Below are positions 16,848 to 25,328 of a stretch of DNA of 34,946 nt, one piece after another (position 1 is the first letter of the stretch; the number at the start of each line of letters is the position of its first letter). The notes below the pieces were generated by a model. That model worked only from the letters and a program-made list of their open reading frames with translations. It was not told the DNA's origin and ran no database searches. The translations under genes were made by a program, and so were the position numbers. The DNA lies in NCBI GenBank assembly GCA_949741925.1, contig CATJOY010000019.1, positions 1 to 34,946 of the forward strand, read 5' to 3'. Source of the DNA: an uncultured Desulfovibrionaceae bacterium (lineage in GTDB: Bacteria; Desulfobacterota; Desulfovibrionia; Desulfovibrionales; Desulfovibrionaceae).

Positions 16848-17726
16848 TTACTGTATTTTTTCTTGTAAAATATCTGCAATTTTTTCTTTATAAACAGGAA
16901 TCTTAAAGATTTTTATTACCCTCTCATCATTTTTTGTGGTTTTTTCTTCATAGAATAGGGAGATGATATTTGCCCAAGGAGCTTTTTGCTTTCGCTTAAC
17001 AGAATACGTTTTGATATCCTTTCCACCGATAATATCACTTGTCACACACTGCCCGTAGGCTGTTGGCATCGTGCAGTATTTTTTTTGGAGATAGTGTAAG
17101 GCTGTGAAAAAACGGTCGCCAATGGTTCCTCGTGAAAAGTGCCAGCAGGCAACTTGCAGCACTCTTGATGCAATGCCGAATTTCTCCTTAGCCTGTATGC
17201 AGAAATCTTCAATATACAGATCAAAGGGCAAGGATTCATCAAATCGAAGCGCATACTTTTTCAGCAATGAGGAATGCACAAGAAGGCACTGGCAATCAAA
17301 CGTATCAACTTTTGTTCCGGTTCTTACGGAAATTCCTTTGAGACAGGGATTGCTGCCATCTTTATTGCTTGAATAAATTCTTCCCAGACGATAGAGATAG
17401 ATATTTTTTCTCCAATAGAACGAACGAGTGCCCGCGGGACCATAAATGGATGTTGTATCAAGCCGGGCAAGCAGAGGGGAAATATCTTCAAGGAGTTGCC
17501 AATCTTCATGGCAAAACATAAACCATGTTTCTGTATCCTCTGCATATGTATCTAAAAAATTATTGTACCGTGTGGAAATACTTTTATTTATATGGGTATT
17601 ATCGAGCATAATATGTTTTGCTGTACGTAAATATTTGTTTGTTTTTATACATTGCGTATAAAAATCATAATTCTTTACAACAGTAATAACAGTGAGACCG
17701 TTCATTTTTGCTCTTAGAGTACTCAT
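16848..17726 (-). CDS. AT-rich putative glycosyltransferase (Glyco_tranf_2_5-like)
   Basis: About 292 residues. The N-terminus LTVITVVKNY starts a GT-A-type fold, and the FMFCHED block (CHED at 72-75 from this start) followed by an IYGPAGTR segment resembles small family-2-like glycosyltransferases (PF13712 type). I expect it to decorate a surface polysaccharide or glycoprotein; donor and acceptor are unknown. The frame is open to 17987, but the upstream 87 codons are GC-rich with a different composition and look non-coding. I favour the ATG at 17726 or 17705, neither with a strong ribosome site. The gene is much more AT-rich than its neighbours and uses codons such as AAA, ATA and TTT heavily, which suggests horizontal acquisition. 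It is a single insertion-like gene between housekeeping genes. Confidence 0.65.
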   Translation of the reverse strand: MSTLRAKMNGLTVITVVKNYDFYTQCIKTNKYLRTAKHIMLDNTHINKSISTRYNNFLDTYAEDTETWFMFCHEDWQLLEDISPLLARLDTTSIYGPAGTRSFYWRKNIYLYRLGRIYSSNKDGSNPCLKGISVRTGTKVDTFDCQCLLVHSSLLKKYALRFDESLPFDLYIEDFCIQAKEKFGIASRVLQVACWHFSRGTIGDRFFTALHYLQKKYCTMPTAYGQCVTSDIIGGKDIKTYSVKRKQKAPWANIISLFYEEKTTKNDERVIKIFKIPVYKEKIADILQEKIQ

Positions 17727-17989
17727 TTTTAGATAACAGAGGGTAAAAATAGCCTCAATTCCATAGCGGAGCTTTCTCTTGGGGCGAGGCGAACAGGCGC
17801 TTTGCGCGGCCTCATGATACCCGGATTGAGGGTATTTTTCCATCCCCTCTTGTTTTTGTGGAAAGATGCTATCCGGCCGGTGTTCCGGCTGGCTGAGCAA
17901 CGACTTGCCAACCGCCGGACGACTGTTTATTCTTTCTTTAACAGGAAACCTATTTCTTTGAAACCCTCTGCTACGAAGGATATCCACAC

Positions 17990-18841
17990 ATGACCAGCAG
18001 ATTTCGCACCTTTCTTCTCATGGCTCTTCTTTCGGGCCTTGTCCTGCTTCTCGGCCGGGCTATCGGCGGCAGCGGTGGCCTTTTGATTGCCCTGATCATC
18101 GCTTTGGTGATGAATGTCGGTTCCTATTGGTTTTCTTCGTCCATTGTGCTGAAGATGTACCGGGCCCGTGAACTCGGGCCGGATGAAGCCCCTATGCTTC
18201 ATTCCATGGTCAAAGAGTTGGCCCATAATGCCGGTATCCCCATGCCCAAAATCTGTATTGTTCCGGACCCCTCGCCTAATGCCTTTGCCACCGGACGCAA
18301 TCCGGAAAACGGCGTAGTTGCCGTGACCGACGGCATTATGCGCCTGCTCTCGCCTGAAGAGTTGCGCGGGGTTTTGGCCCACGAGATCACCCATATTGCC
18401 AACCGGGATATTCTGGTGCAGACTATTGCCGCCGTTATGGGCACGGTGGTTGTCTATCTCGCCCACATGGCGCAGATCGCGGCCATTTTCGGCGGTCGGC
18501 GTGAAGATGGTTCCGGCGGCAGCGCTCTAGGCGGTCTTCTGATGGCTATTCTGGCGCCCATCGCCGCTTCATTGATCCAGTTCGCTATTTCCCGATCCAG
18601 GGAGTATATGGCCGATGAAGGCGGCGCGCATATTTCCGGAACGCCTCTTGCCCTAGCTTCGGCTTTGGAAAAGCTCAGCTCCTGGTCTAAACAAATTCCC
18701 ATGCGCGAGCAGAACCCCACCACGGAAAATATGTTCATTGTCAGTCCGCTGGCCGGCGGCGGCATCAGTTCCCTTTTCAGCACCCATCCGCCCATTGCCG
18801 AGCGTGTTGCGCGTCTCAGAAGCATGCAGGCCGGTCGGTAG
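17990..18841 (+). CDS. htpX: Membrane zinc metalloprotease HtpX
   Basis: HtpX is an inner-membrane protease that degrades misfolded membrane proteins. The 283-residue length is normal. Two membrane segments are seen near residues 5-22 and 28-48, the zinc site HEITH at 131-135, two more hydrophobic segments after it (about 145-165 and 178-200), and the third-ligand helix REYMADEGG. The C-terminal STHPP motif is present. AAGGA lies 9 bp before the ATG. It is divergent from the AT-rich glycosyltransferase. Stress regulation is expected but no clear promoter is visible. Confidence 0.95.
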   Translation: MTSRFRTFLLMALLSGLVLLLGRAIGGSGGLLIALIIALVMNVGSYWFSSSIVLKMYRARELGPDEAPMLHSMVKELAHNAGIPMPKICIVPDPSPNAFATGRNPENGVVAVTDGIMRLLSPEELRGVLAHEITHIANRDILVQTIAAVMGTVVVYLAHMAQIAAIFGGRREDGSGGSALGGLLMAILAPIAASLIQFAISRSREYMADEGGAHISGTPLALASALEKLSSWSKQIPMREQNPTTENMFIVSPLAGGGISSLFSTHPPIAERVARLRSMQAGR

Positions 18842-18965
18842 ATTTGTCCCTCTTGCGGTCCGCCGTCATTGCGGGCGGCGGGCCTATAAAACCCTCTCTT
18901 TGCTTTTCCCAAAGCCCGGGCTTTTAACGGCTATCCGCCCCTTGTCGAAACTGGAGGCATACCCT

Positions 18966-20102
18966 ATGAGCGGCGCTAAGGCCCATCTGGTGTACTTGAT
19001 GAACACCGAATATCCTAACCGGAAGGCCCACAGTGTGCAGTTGACCAAGCTGTTGGCTTCCCTGGCCCCTTGGTATACCGTGGATGCCTACTTTGCGGGG
19101 CTTACCGTGCCCCCGGAAGCAATTCACCAGGCCGCCAAGGAGCAGTACGGGCATTCGCTGGATCATGTCCGCTTCCACGAAGCGGGCAAAGGCTCTATGA
19201 CCGGACTCAGGTTTTTCCTGACGCTGTGGCGTATTCTCAAGGAAACCCCGCCGGACGCCTTTTTTTATACCCGCAAGTTTGGCGTGGCCTCGAAAATTAT
19301 TGCCACACGCTTTCTTCACGGGCGTAAGGTGGTCATCGAATCCCACAAGAAAGACGGCTACCTTAAGGAAGAACGCGTGGAATCCAACCGGTATGCCCAT
19401 ATCCGCGGCCGCTGGGAAAAAGAAAAGCGGGGCAGCGCCGAACTGCGCCGGGTATACCGGAATGCGGATCTTGTGCTCTTTACCTCCCCCGGGAGCGAGG
19501 CCGTTGTGCGCAAGGATGAGCCTGGCATGGCGTCCGCCGTCATCTGGTATCCTCTTGATCCGAAGCACGGACTCGGCGGGGAGCGGCCGCGTCGCTTTGT
19601 TTACTGCGGCTCCCTGATGCAAAGTAAACTTATTGATATGCTCCTGGACGCTTTAGCCGCGTGTCCTCCTGAGATCACTGTTGATTGCTACGGAGGCAAG
19701 GAAGCGGATCTGGCCCGGGTCCGCGGGGAGCTGGCCGCCCGGGGATTGGAGAACCGTTTCATTCTTAAGGGCTGGCTGCCCTATACGGAACTTGAGCGCA
19801 TTCTCCCCCAGTATCAATATGGCTTGACCACCATGGAGGGCATTAAGGTTGTCGATTACCTGGAATACGGGGTTATTCCCCTCTGTTCACGGGTTAACAC
19901 CTATACCGGCGTTTTTGGGGATGCTTTTCCCTATTTTACCCCGGATTCCCCGGAAAGTCTGGCCCGTTTGATGTGTGCCATCGATGCTTTTCCCTTACAG
20001 CCCGAGGCGGTGAACGCGATTATTGAGCGCTATTCGCTGCCCCGGTTCGGCGCAACCCTGCACACGCTGTTCAGCCGGTATGTGACGCAGAAAACGCTGT
20101 AA
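18966..20102 (+). CDS. GT-B fold glycosyltransferase
   Basis: This 378-residue protein has a Rossmann-like N-terminal half beginning AHLVYLMNTEYPNRKAHSVQ and a C-terminal half with FVYCGSLMQSKLIDMLLDAL, LKGWLPYTELERILPQ and a loosely family-4-like donor-binding region (VVDYLEYGVIP). It is most likely a cytoplasmic glycosyltransferase for cell-envelope polysaccharide or protein glycosylation. Donor and acceptor cannot be read. GGAGG is 8 bp before the ATG at 18966; an upstream in-frame extension into htpX is spurious. It follows htpX by 124 bp in the same direction. Confidence 0.8.
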   Translation: MSGAKAHLVYLMNTEYPNRKAHSVQLTKLLASLAPWYTVDAYFAGLTVPPEAIHQAAKEQYGHSLDHVRFHEAGKGSMTGLRFFLTLWRILKETPPDAFFYTRKFGVASKIIATRFLHGRKVVIESHKKDGYLKEERVESNRYAHIRGRWEKEKRGSAELRRVYRNADLVLFTSPGSEAVVRKDEPGMASAVIWYPLDPKHGLGGERPRRFVYCGSLMQSKLIDMLLDALAACPPEITVDCYGGKEADLARVRGELAARGLENRFILKGWLPYTELERILPQYQYGLTTMEGIKVVDYLEYGVIPLCSRVNTYTGVFGDAFPYFTPDSPESLARLMCAIDAFPLQPEAVNAIIERYSLPRFGATLHTLFSRYVTQKTL

Positions 20103-20295
20103 CGGTAAAGTTGCCGGAAAGGTTTCTTTGCGGTTGCGTCGCGCGGCCAACTCGCTTACTCTCCAGGGGCTGTTTTGAATGAGAGTTCTGCTGCCGCGCC
20201 GCCTTTTCTCCTGAAGACATCCGCCGAAAAAACCGCTTGCGGGGCGCAGAGAATATGCCTTTGCCCGCTGCTTTCCTTTTTTGCCGGGGGAAACC

Positions 20296-20373
20296 ATGCG
20301 CCTTTTCACAGATGCAATGCTGTTCGCCGCAGCCTCCGGCGCATTCACTTTTTCAGCACAGGAAATGCCATGA
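20296..20373 (+). CDS. Possible 25-codon leader peptide upstream of the DUF39 gene
   Basis: A short frame (ATG at 20296) preceded by GGGGGAAACC ends with TGA overlapping the ATG of the DUF39 gene (ATGA). The peptide has three methionines in 25 residues and is otherwise hydrophobic. The exact overlap and the purine-rich sequence before the ATG suggest translational coupling; no family is recognised and it may be chance. Confidence 0.3.
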   Translation: MRLFTDAMLFAAASGAFTFSAQEMP

Positions 20374-21536
20374 GCACAAAAATCAAGACCATCGCGGAAA
20401 TCAACGAACGTATTCGCAAAGGGAAAGCCGTTGTTCTCAACGCCGCTGAAATGACAGAGCTGGTACGCCGTTCCGGCAAGGAAAAAGCGGCCCGTGAAGT
20501 TGATGTGGTGACCACGGGCACCTTTTCGCCCATGTGCTCTTCGGGCATGCTCTTCAATATCGGTCAGGCCGAACCGCCGACCATCAAGACCTCTGCGGTT
20601 ACCTTGAACAACGTACCCGCATACGCCGGGCTGGCCGCTGTGGATTCCTATCTTGGAGCCACGGAGCCCGCCCTGGATGATCCTTTGAACAAGGTCTATC
20701 CCGGTCAGTTCAAATACGGCGGCGGGCATGTCATTGAGGATTTGGTGCAGGGCAGATCCGTGCGGCTCAAAGCCACGGCCTACGGAACCGACTGTTACCC
20801 GCGCAAAGAGCTGGATCGCCAAATTTCTTTGGCCGACTTGCCCTTTGCCCAGCTCCTCAATCCGCGCAACTGCTACCAGAGCTACAACGTGGCCGTAAAC
20901 GTCACCAATAAGACGAAATACACGTACATGGGCGTGCTCAACGCCAACATGCGCAACGCCAACTATGCCACGGCCGGAGAACTTTCTCCGCTGCTTAACG
21001 ACCCCTTTTTCCGGACTATCGGCCTGGGGACCAAGATCCTGCTGGGCGGCGGCATCGGGTGGGTATTGGGCGCGGGCACCCAGCACAATGCGAAGCCCCG
21101 GCGCACCGAGCGGGGCATACCGCTTTCCGGCGCGGGCACGTTGATGCTGCGCGGGGATATGAAAGGCATGAACCCCCGTTACCTCAGGGGACTTTCCTTT
21201 ACCGGTTACGGCTGCACCTTTGCCGTGGGCGTAGCTATTCCCATTCCCATCCTGGATGAGGAACTAGCCTTTTTCACCGGGGTTAGCGACGCGGATATTC
21301 CCATGCCCGTCAAGGATTACGGCTATGACTACCCGCATGGCGATCCCCGGGTTATTACCCATCTGACTTACGAACAGTTGCGCTCCGGTGAGGTAACCAT
21401 TCTCGGCAAGCAGGTTGAAACCGTACCGTTGACCAGTTACTCCCTCTCGTTGGAGTGTGCGGAGAACCTTAAGGAACTGATTGTCAAGGGTGAATTTTTG
21501 CTGACCGAACCCCAGGAAGCCATCCCGGCTGCCTAG
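20370..21536 (+). CDS. Homocysteine biosynthesis protein, DUF39/COG1900 family
   Basis: The 388-residue protein matches the DUF39 family, which in methanogens and sulfate reducers is required to make homocysteine from aspartate semialdehyde and a sulfide-derived sulfur without the usual acyl-homoserine route. Visible features are an N-terminal INERIRKGKAVV start, a CSSGM cysteine, the GTDCYPRKE block with a candidate catalytic cysteine, and a glycine-rich GTKILLGGGIGWVLGAGTQH stretch. No CBS or NIL/ferredoxin domain is attached. The ATG at 20370 has AGGA close upstream. The LarE-like gene starts 3 bp after its stop. Methionine-pathway partner metK is 8 kb upstream. Family call is firm; pathway role follows from published family work. 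Confidence 0.88.
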   Translation: MSTKIKTIAEINERIRKGKAVVLNAAEMTELVRRSGKEKAAREVDVVTTGTFSPMCSSGMLFNIGQAEPPTIKTSAVTLNNVPAYAGLAAVDSYLGATEPALDDPLNKVYPGQFKYGGGHVIEDLVQGRSVRLKATAYGTDCYPRKELDRQISLADLPFAQLLNPRNCYQSYNVAVNVTNKTKYTYMGVLNANMRNANYATAGELSPLLNDPFFRTIGLGTKILLGGGIGWVLGAGTQHNAKPRRTERGIPLSGAGTLMLRGDMKGMNPRYLRGLSFTGYGCTFAVGVAIPIPILDEELAFFTGVSDADIPMPVKDYGYDYPHGDPRVITHLTYEQLRSGEVTILGKQVETVPLTSYSLSLECAENLKELIVKGEFLLTEPQEAIPAA

Positions 21537-21539
21537 CAC

Positions 21540-22469
21540 ATGATGCACGATGCGCGCGCCGTGCCCGGCCCGGAGGAGAAAAACCGGCTGCGGGCCCTGG
21601 AAGAACAGGCCGCTGCCTGTCTGCAAAAGGCTTCTCAAGGCTGCCCCGGGCTCTCTATAGCCCTTTCCGGCGGGCTGGATAGCCGTTTGCTGATCCATCT
21701 CGCCCAACGGGCCGGGGTGGAGGTTACCGCCTGCCACCTGGCCGGGCCCCACGTGCCCCCGGCGGAAACTGCCTTTGCTAAGCGCTGGGCCGCAGAGCGG
21801 GGCATACCGTTGCGTATGCTCCAGGTTGATGTGTTGGAAGATGCGCAGGTAGCCGCCAACGGTCCGGAGCGTTGCTATTTCTGCAAACGTCGTTTGTTCA
21901 GCACCTTACAGGATGCTGTGGGAGATCAGCCGCTTTGCGACGGGACCAATGCCTCGGATCATGGCCTCTACCGGCCTGGCCTCAAGGCGCTGCATGAACT
22001 CGGGATTCTGTCGCCGTTGGCGGAGGCGGGTCTTTTCAAAGACGATATCCGGGCTTTGGCTCGCTTTACCGGGCTGGAGGCCCCCGGGCAGCGCGCCCGG
22101 CCCTGTCTTTTAACCCGTTTTCAGTACGGCCTCAGGCCAACCCATGTCTTGTTGGCCCGTCTGGCGGTGGCCGAGGCCGCTATTGCCGGTATTCTGGAGC
22201 GCCATGGTCTGACCGCGGGCCCGGCCATGCCGGTGGCCGAGGAGCCCGCCCGAGCCGAACCTGCCGACTTCCGTTTGCGGGTGATCGGAGAAAATGCCTA
22301 TGCGCTGCATCTGGCCTTGCCCGAAATTCCCGCGGCAGCTCTTCGAGAACTGGAAGCCGCGCTCATGGAACATGGCTTTCCCGGCGCGTCGTTGGCTGTG
22401 ATGGAGACAGTCAGCGGGCATTACGATAGGCAGCGGGCGCAGCCGGAGCCCAGGCCGGTTGCGGTCTGA
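21540..22469 (+). CDS. LarE-like PP-loop ATP-dependent sulfurtransferase with three cysteines
   Basis: The 309-residue protein has a PP-loop SGGLDS at residues 43-48, where the canonical form is SGGVDS; the family AMPylates its substrate and then transfers sulfur. Cys112 and Cys115 form the RCYFCK motif, and Cys189 (RARPCLLTRF) matches the position of the sacrificial cysteine of LarE. LarE homologues with three such cysteines are reported to bind a [4Fe-4S] cluster, so this one may be cluster-dependent and not self-consuming. It has no clear ribosome site and starts 3 bp after the DUF39 gene, so it is probably translationally coupled. No larA, larB or larC is present, making lactate-racemase cofactor synthesis unlikely. 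A role in sulfur supply to the DUF39 reaction is inference. Confidence 0.85.
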   Translation: MMHDARAVPGPEEKNRLRALEEQAAACLQKASQGCPGLSIALSGGLDSRLLIHLAQRAGVEVTACHLAGPHVPPAETAFAKRWAAERGIPLRMLQVDVLEDAQVAANGPERCYFCKRRLFSTLQDAVGDQPLCDGTNASDHGLYRPGLKALHELGILSPLAEAGLFKDDIRALARFTGLEAPGQRARPCLLTRFQYGLRPTHVLLARLAVAEAAIAGILERHGLTAGPAMPVAEEPARAEPADFRLRVIGENAYALHLALPEIPAAALRELEAALMEHGFPGASLAVMETVSGHYDRQRAQPEPRPVAV

Positions 22470-22687
22470 AGAAAGATGATGGCGAGAACAGCCTGGCCCC
22501 TTGCTCCCGGGGGGCCGGAAGGACGTTCTCATGTCCTCTTGTGTTTCCCTATGCCTCCCCTTTCGGAGGCGGGGTAGCGCCTCGGCTGGCGGAGGTCTAC
22601 ACCATAACGCGGTAGACGGCCCTACCGGCTTTGCCGGTTTCCCCCGTTTTATTTCCTGCGGGAAATGTTTTCAAAAAGGCAGTTTGT

Positions 22688-23395
22688 ATGAACATATGTG
22701 TTGCCCCCGAAGTGTTTCAAGGGTTCCCCGGGTTTGTCCGTTATCTTTTGGTGGTCGAAGATATGGATAACAGCGGTATGGATGCAGCGTTAGAGGCCAT
22801 GTTCCGGGATGCGGAAAAAGCCCTCCGGGAAGATGATTCCCTGGCGGAACTAAAAACCCATCCACTGTTGGCCTCCTGGTGCGCCGCTTTTTCTTCTTTC
22901 GGCATCAACCCTAATCGCTGCCCGCCCTCGGTGCTGAACCTTATCAAGCGCATTCGCGGCGGCAAGGATATGCCCCTGGTCAACAAGCTGGTGGCCGTCT
23001 TCAATATCGTCAGTATGCGTTACCGGATTCCGGCGGGGGCGGATGATCTTGATAGCGTGCGGGGGGATCTCCTCCTTGGCCCGGCTGTTGGGAATGAACG
23101 GTATGTGCCGTTGGGGGGCGAAGGCGAAGAGCAACCCAAGCCCGGCGAAGTCGTGCTCAAGGATACCGGCTCCGGCATAGTCTTTTGCCGGGCCTGGTGC
23201 TGGAAAAACGGCGATGTCAGCAAGATTACCGAAGCAACCCGCCGGGCCGCCGTGAATCTGGATTTTCTGCCTCCGGCCGACGCGGAAAAGGGCTCTGAGG
23301 CTGCGGAATTCACAGCGGATTTGCTGCGGCGTTTCTGCAAAGCCACTGTGACAATCAGCCGCTTGGATGCCGCCTCTCCCTGCCATTTCCTGTGA
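22688..23395 (+). CDS. B3/B4 tRNA-binding-like domain protein (COG3382)
   Basis: The 235-residue protein is a stand-alone B3/B4 domain, the editing and substrate-binding fold found inside the phenylalanyl-tRNA synthetase beta chain. The pattern seen includes FSSFGINPNRCPPSVLNLIKRI, NKLVAVFNIVSMRYRIPAGADDLD and VFCRAWCWKNGDVSKITE. Stand-alone members may hydrolyse mischarged tRNAs or act on other substrates, but this is not established here. The ATG at 22688 has AAGG about 10 bp upstream; the earlier in-frame start at 22631 has none. The 218 bp upstream contain small GC-rich hairpins with no T-run. It ends before a 480-bp gap and is probably not part of the hydantoinase operon. Confidence 0.8.
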   Translation: MNICVAPEVFQGFPGFVRYLLVVEDMDNSGMDAALEAMFRDAEKALREDDSLAELKTHPLLASWCAAFSSFGINPNRCPPSVLNLIKRIRGGKDMPLVNKLVAVFNIVSMRYRIPAGADDLDSVRGDLLLGPAVGNERYVPLGGEGEEQPKPGEVVLKDTGSGIVFCRAWCWKNGDVSKITEATRRAAVNLDFLPPADAEKGSEAAEFTADLLRRFCKATVTISRLDAASPCHFL

Positions 23396-23590
23396 TTGCC
23401 CGGTCCTTTGCCGGGAAACCTTCAAGTAAACGCGCCTCAGGAGACGACTCCCGAAAGAGGCTGCACCGGATACATTTCCACCCCCGAGGGACGTTTCCCG
23501 GCAAGCCGCTGGGAGACGTTTCCCTGGGCCGGGATAAGGCGCGCTGGGGGCGTCGTGGCCTGGTTGTGTTGATCCTTTTATGGTCTTTTG
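23396..23590. other. Intergenic region, hairpin-rich half
   Basis: This is the left part of a 480-bp gap. It contains GC-rich inverted repeats (CCCGGC...GCCGGG) and a repeated GACGTTTCCC string, but no gene with a ribosome site and no T-tailed terminator. Confidence 0.4.
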
Positions 23591-23631
23591 TTGACAATAG
23601 CCTGATTTTTTTGTTATTTATAGACAACTAT
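23591..23631 (+). promoter_or_regulatory. Candidate promoter and operator of the hydantoinase operon
   Basis: A perfect -35 TTGACA lies at 23591-23596, with TATTTA 18 bp downstream at 23615-23620 as a weak -10. Overlapping the expected start region is an inverted repeat ATAG-ACAA-CTAT at 23620-23631, a plausible repressor site. This is the only strongly AT-rich patch before the operon. It would give a ~240-nt leader. Confidence 0.4.
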
Positions 23632-23781
23632 TAGAATATAGACGTTCTCATCCGCAGCGCTGCCGGCGCTTCGCCACACGATCCTTTCTTAGAAATCGCC
23701 TTTTTTAGGGGGAAGAAGGCCTCCACCAACGGCGAAGCGATAAAACATCCTTTTTGGGCAGCGCCTTTCTTTAAAGAGCGG

Positions 23782-23797
23782 TACGCCGCGCGGCGTA
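23782..23797. promoter_or_regulatory. 16-bp perfect palindrome in the hydantoinase leader
   Basis: TACGCCGCGCGGCGTA is a perfect palindrome about 80 bp upstream of the hydantoinase ATG. It could be a dimeric regulator site or an RNA hairpin. The rest of the leader (23632-23875) shows no gene or known riboswitch pattern. Confidence 0.35.
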
Positions 23798-23875
23798 TCT
23801 TTGCCATCTCGGAGTTAGTGGGCGGAGGGGGCGGCTCGAATAGGCACAGCAATCCTCTGACCGGGGGGAGTCTCC

Positions 23876-25279
23876 ATGGGCATTCTGATCAGGAACGGCG
23901 TCCTCGTTACCGCCGGCGACACCTACAGGGCGGATATTCTGGTTGAAGCAGGGCACATCAAAGCCATCGGAGCGAATCTGGGGGATGGTTCGGAAACGGT
24001 GTACGACGCTGCCGGAAAATATATTTTTCCCGGCGGCATTGACGGCCACGTACATCTCGCTCAGATTTCTTCGCGGGGAACGGCCCTGACCGATTTCTCC
24101 ACCACCGTTGCTGCCCTTGCCGGCGGCACCACTACTGTTATTGCCTACGCCACGCAAAAGGAGAGCACGGGTATACTCGATTCCCTGGAACAGTTCCGTG
24201 AGGAACAGATCGAAGGGAAAAGCGCGGTGGATGTGGGCATGCATGCTTATTTGCGCAGTCCAAATGAAAACTCTTTGGCGGAGTTTCCCGCCCTGGCCGA
24301 AGCGGGCATTCCCACGGTCAAATTGTTTATGGCCGCCAAGGGTTCCGCTGTACACTGCGATGATAGGGCTATCTTCACCGCGTTGCGCAAGGCTAAAGAG
24401 TGCGGCATGCTGGTTATGGTCCACGCGGAAAATTCCGACCTTCTCAGCGTGCTCCAACAGGAGTTTGTGGATTCAGGCCGCACCGAACCTCTCTGGCACG
24501 GGCGGGCCCATCCGGAAGTCGCCGAAGAGGAGGCCACGGTGCGGGCCATACTTTTGGCCAAAGCCGCGGCCGCCCCTCTTTTTGTGGTTCATGTTTCCTG
24601 TGCCGACGCCATGCGCCGCGTCCGGGAGGGCAGGCAGAGCGGCGTCAGGGTGCTGGCGGAAACCTGCCCGCACTACCTGGTGCTTGATGCCTCGCGTTTG
24701 GCCCTGCCGGATTTTGAAGGCGGCAAATATGTCTGTTCCCCGCCGCTTCGCGATGCCGCCAACCAGGAGCCTTTGTGGCGTGCGCTCCAGGAGAGCTGGA
24801 TAGGGGTTGTGGGCTCGGATCACTGCGCTTTCAACTTCCACGGCGTCAAAGATCTCGGAAAAGGCTATTTCCCGAAAATTTCCAACGGGGTTCCCGGCAT
24901 GCAGGATCGCTTGCATATTCTCTATACCTACGGGGTGCTTGCCGGAAAACTTTCTCTGAACCGCATGGTGGATGTCTGGACCACCACCCCGGCCAAGGTT
25001 TTCGGGCTGTACCCGCAAAAGGGAAGCCTGGCCGTGGGCGCGGATGCGGATATCGTCATTTTTGACCCGGAATATTCCGATATTATTACGGCGGCAAGTT
25101 CGCTGGAGGGCATTGACTACGCCCTGTACGAGGGCTTTGTCCGAAAGGGCAGAGCGGAGAAGGTCTTCCTTCGCGGCGAGTTGGTTATGGATCAGGGCAA
25201 GTTTGTCGGCCATCTCGGCCAAGGGCGTTTTATCCGGCGCGCGCCTTTCGGATCGGCCTATGACGCGCCGGCTCTGTAA
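23876..25279 (+). CDS. Dihydropyrimidinase / hydantoinase
   Basis: This 467-residue cyclic amidohydrolase opens hydantoin or dihydropyrimidine rings to N-carbamoyl amino acids. The binuclear metal site is complete: His58 and His60 (GHVH), Lys149 as the carboxylated lysine (VKLFMAAKG), His183 (MVHAEN), His239 (VVHVSC) and Asp315 (GSDHCAFN). The sequence around the metal site (GGIDGHVH, LAGGTTTVI) is of the hydantoinase/dihydropyrimidinase type rather than classical allantoinase, but this superfamily changes substrate easily. GGGGGAG 5 bp before the ATG is a strong ribosome site. It is the first gene of the operon with the racemase-like protein, TRAP transporter and ureidoglycine aminohydrolase, which points to a cyclic ureide as substrate. 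Confidence 0.9.
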   Translation: MGILIRNGVLVTAGDTYRADILVEAGHIKAIGANLGDGSETVYDAAGKYIFPGGIDGHVHLAQISSRGTALTDFSTTVAALAGGTTTVIAYATQKESTGILDSLEQFREEQIEGKSAVDVGMHAYLRSPNENSLAEFPALAEAGIPTVKLFMAAKGSAVHCDDRAIFTALRKAKECGMLVMVHAENSDLLSVLQQEFVDSGRTEPLWHGRAHPEVAEEEATVRAILLAKAAAAPLFVVHVSCADAMRRVREGRQSGVRVLAETCPHYLVLDASRLALPDFEGGKYVCSPPLRDAANQEPLWRALQESWIGVVGSDHCAFNFHGVKDLGKGYFPKISNGVPGMQDRLHILYTYGVLAGKLSLNRMVDVWTTTPAKVFGLYPQKGSLAVGADADIVIFDPEYSDIITAASSLEGIDYALYEGFVRKGRAEKVFLRGELVMDQGKFVGHLGQGRFIRRAPFGSAYDAPAL

Positions 25280-25328
25280 TTGCGGCGCCGGAAACGAGCC
25301 TGCCGCGCCCTATGCATGAGGAGGAGGT

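Noticed and set aside
17727-17987. 5' extension of the AT-rich glycosyltransferase frame
   Set aside because: GC-rich and unlike the rest of the gene; the GT fold starts after the Met at 17726/17705, and the region is needed for the htpX promoter.
23631-23852. 73-codon minus-strand frame in the hydantoinase leader
   Set aside because: No ribosome site, and it lies in the probable 5' leader of a strongly supported operon on the other strand.
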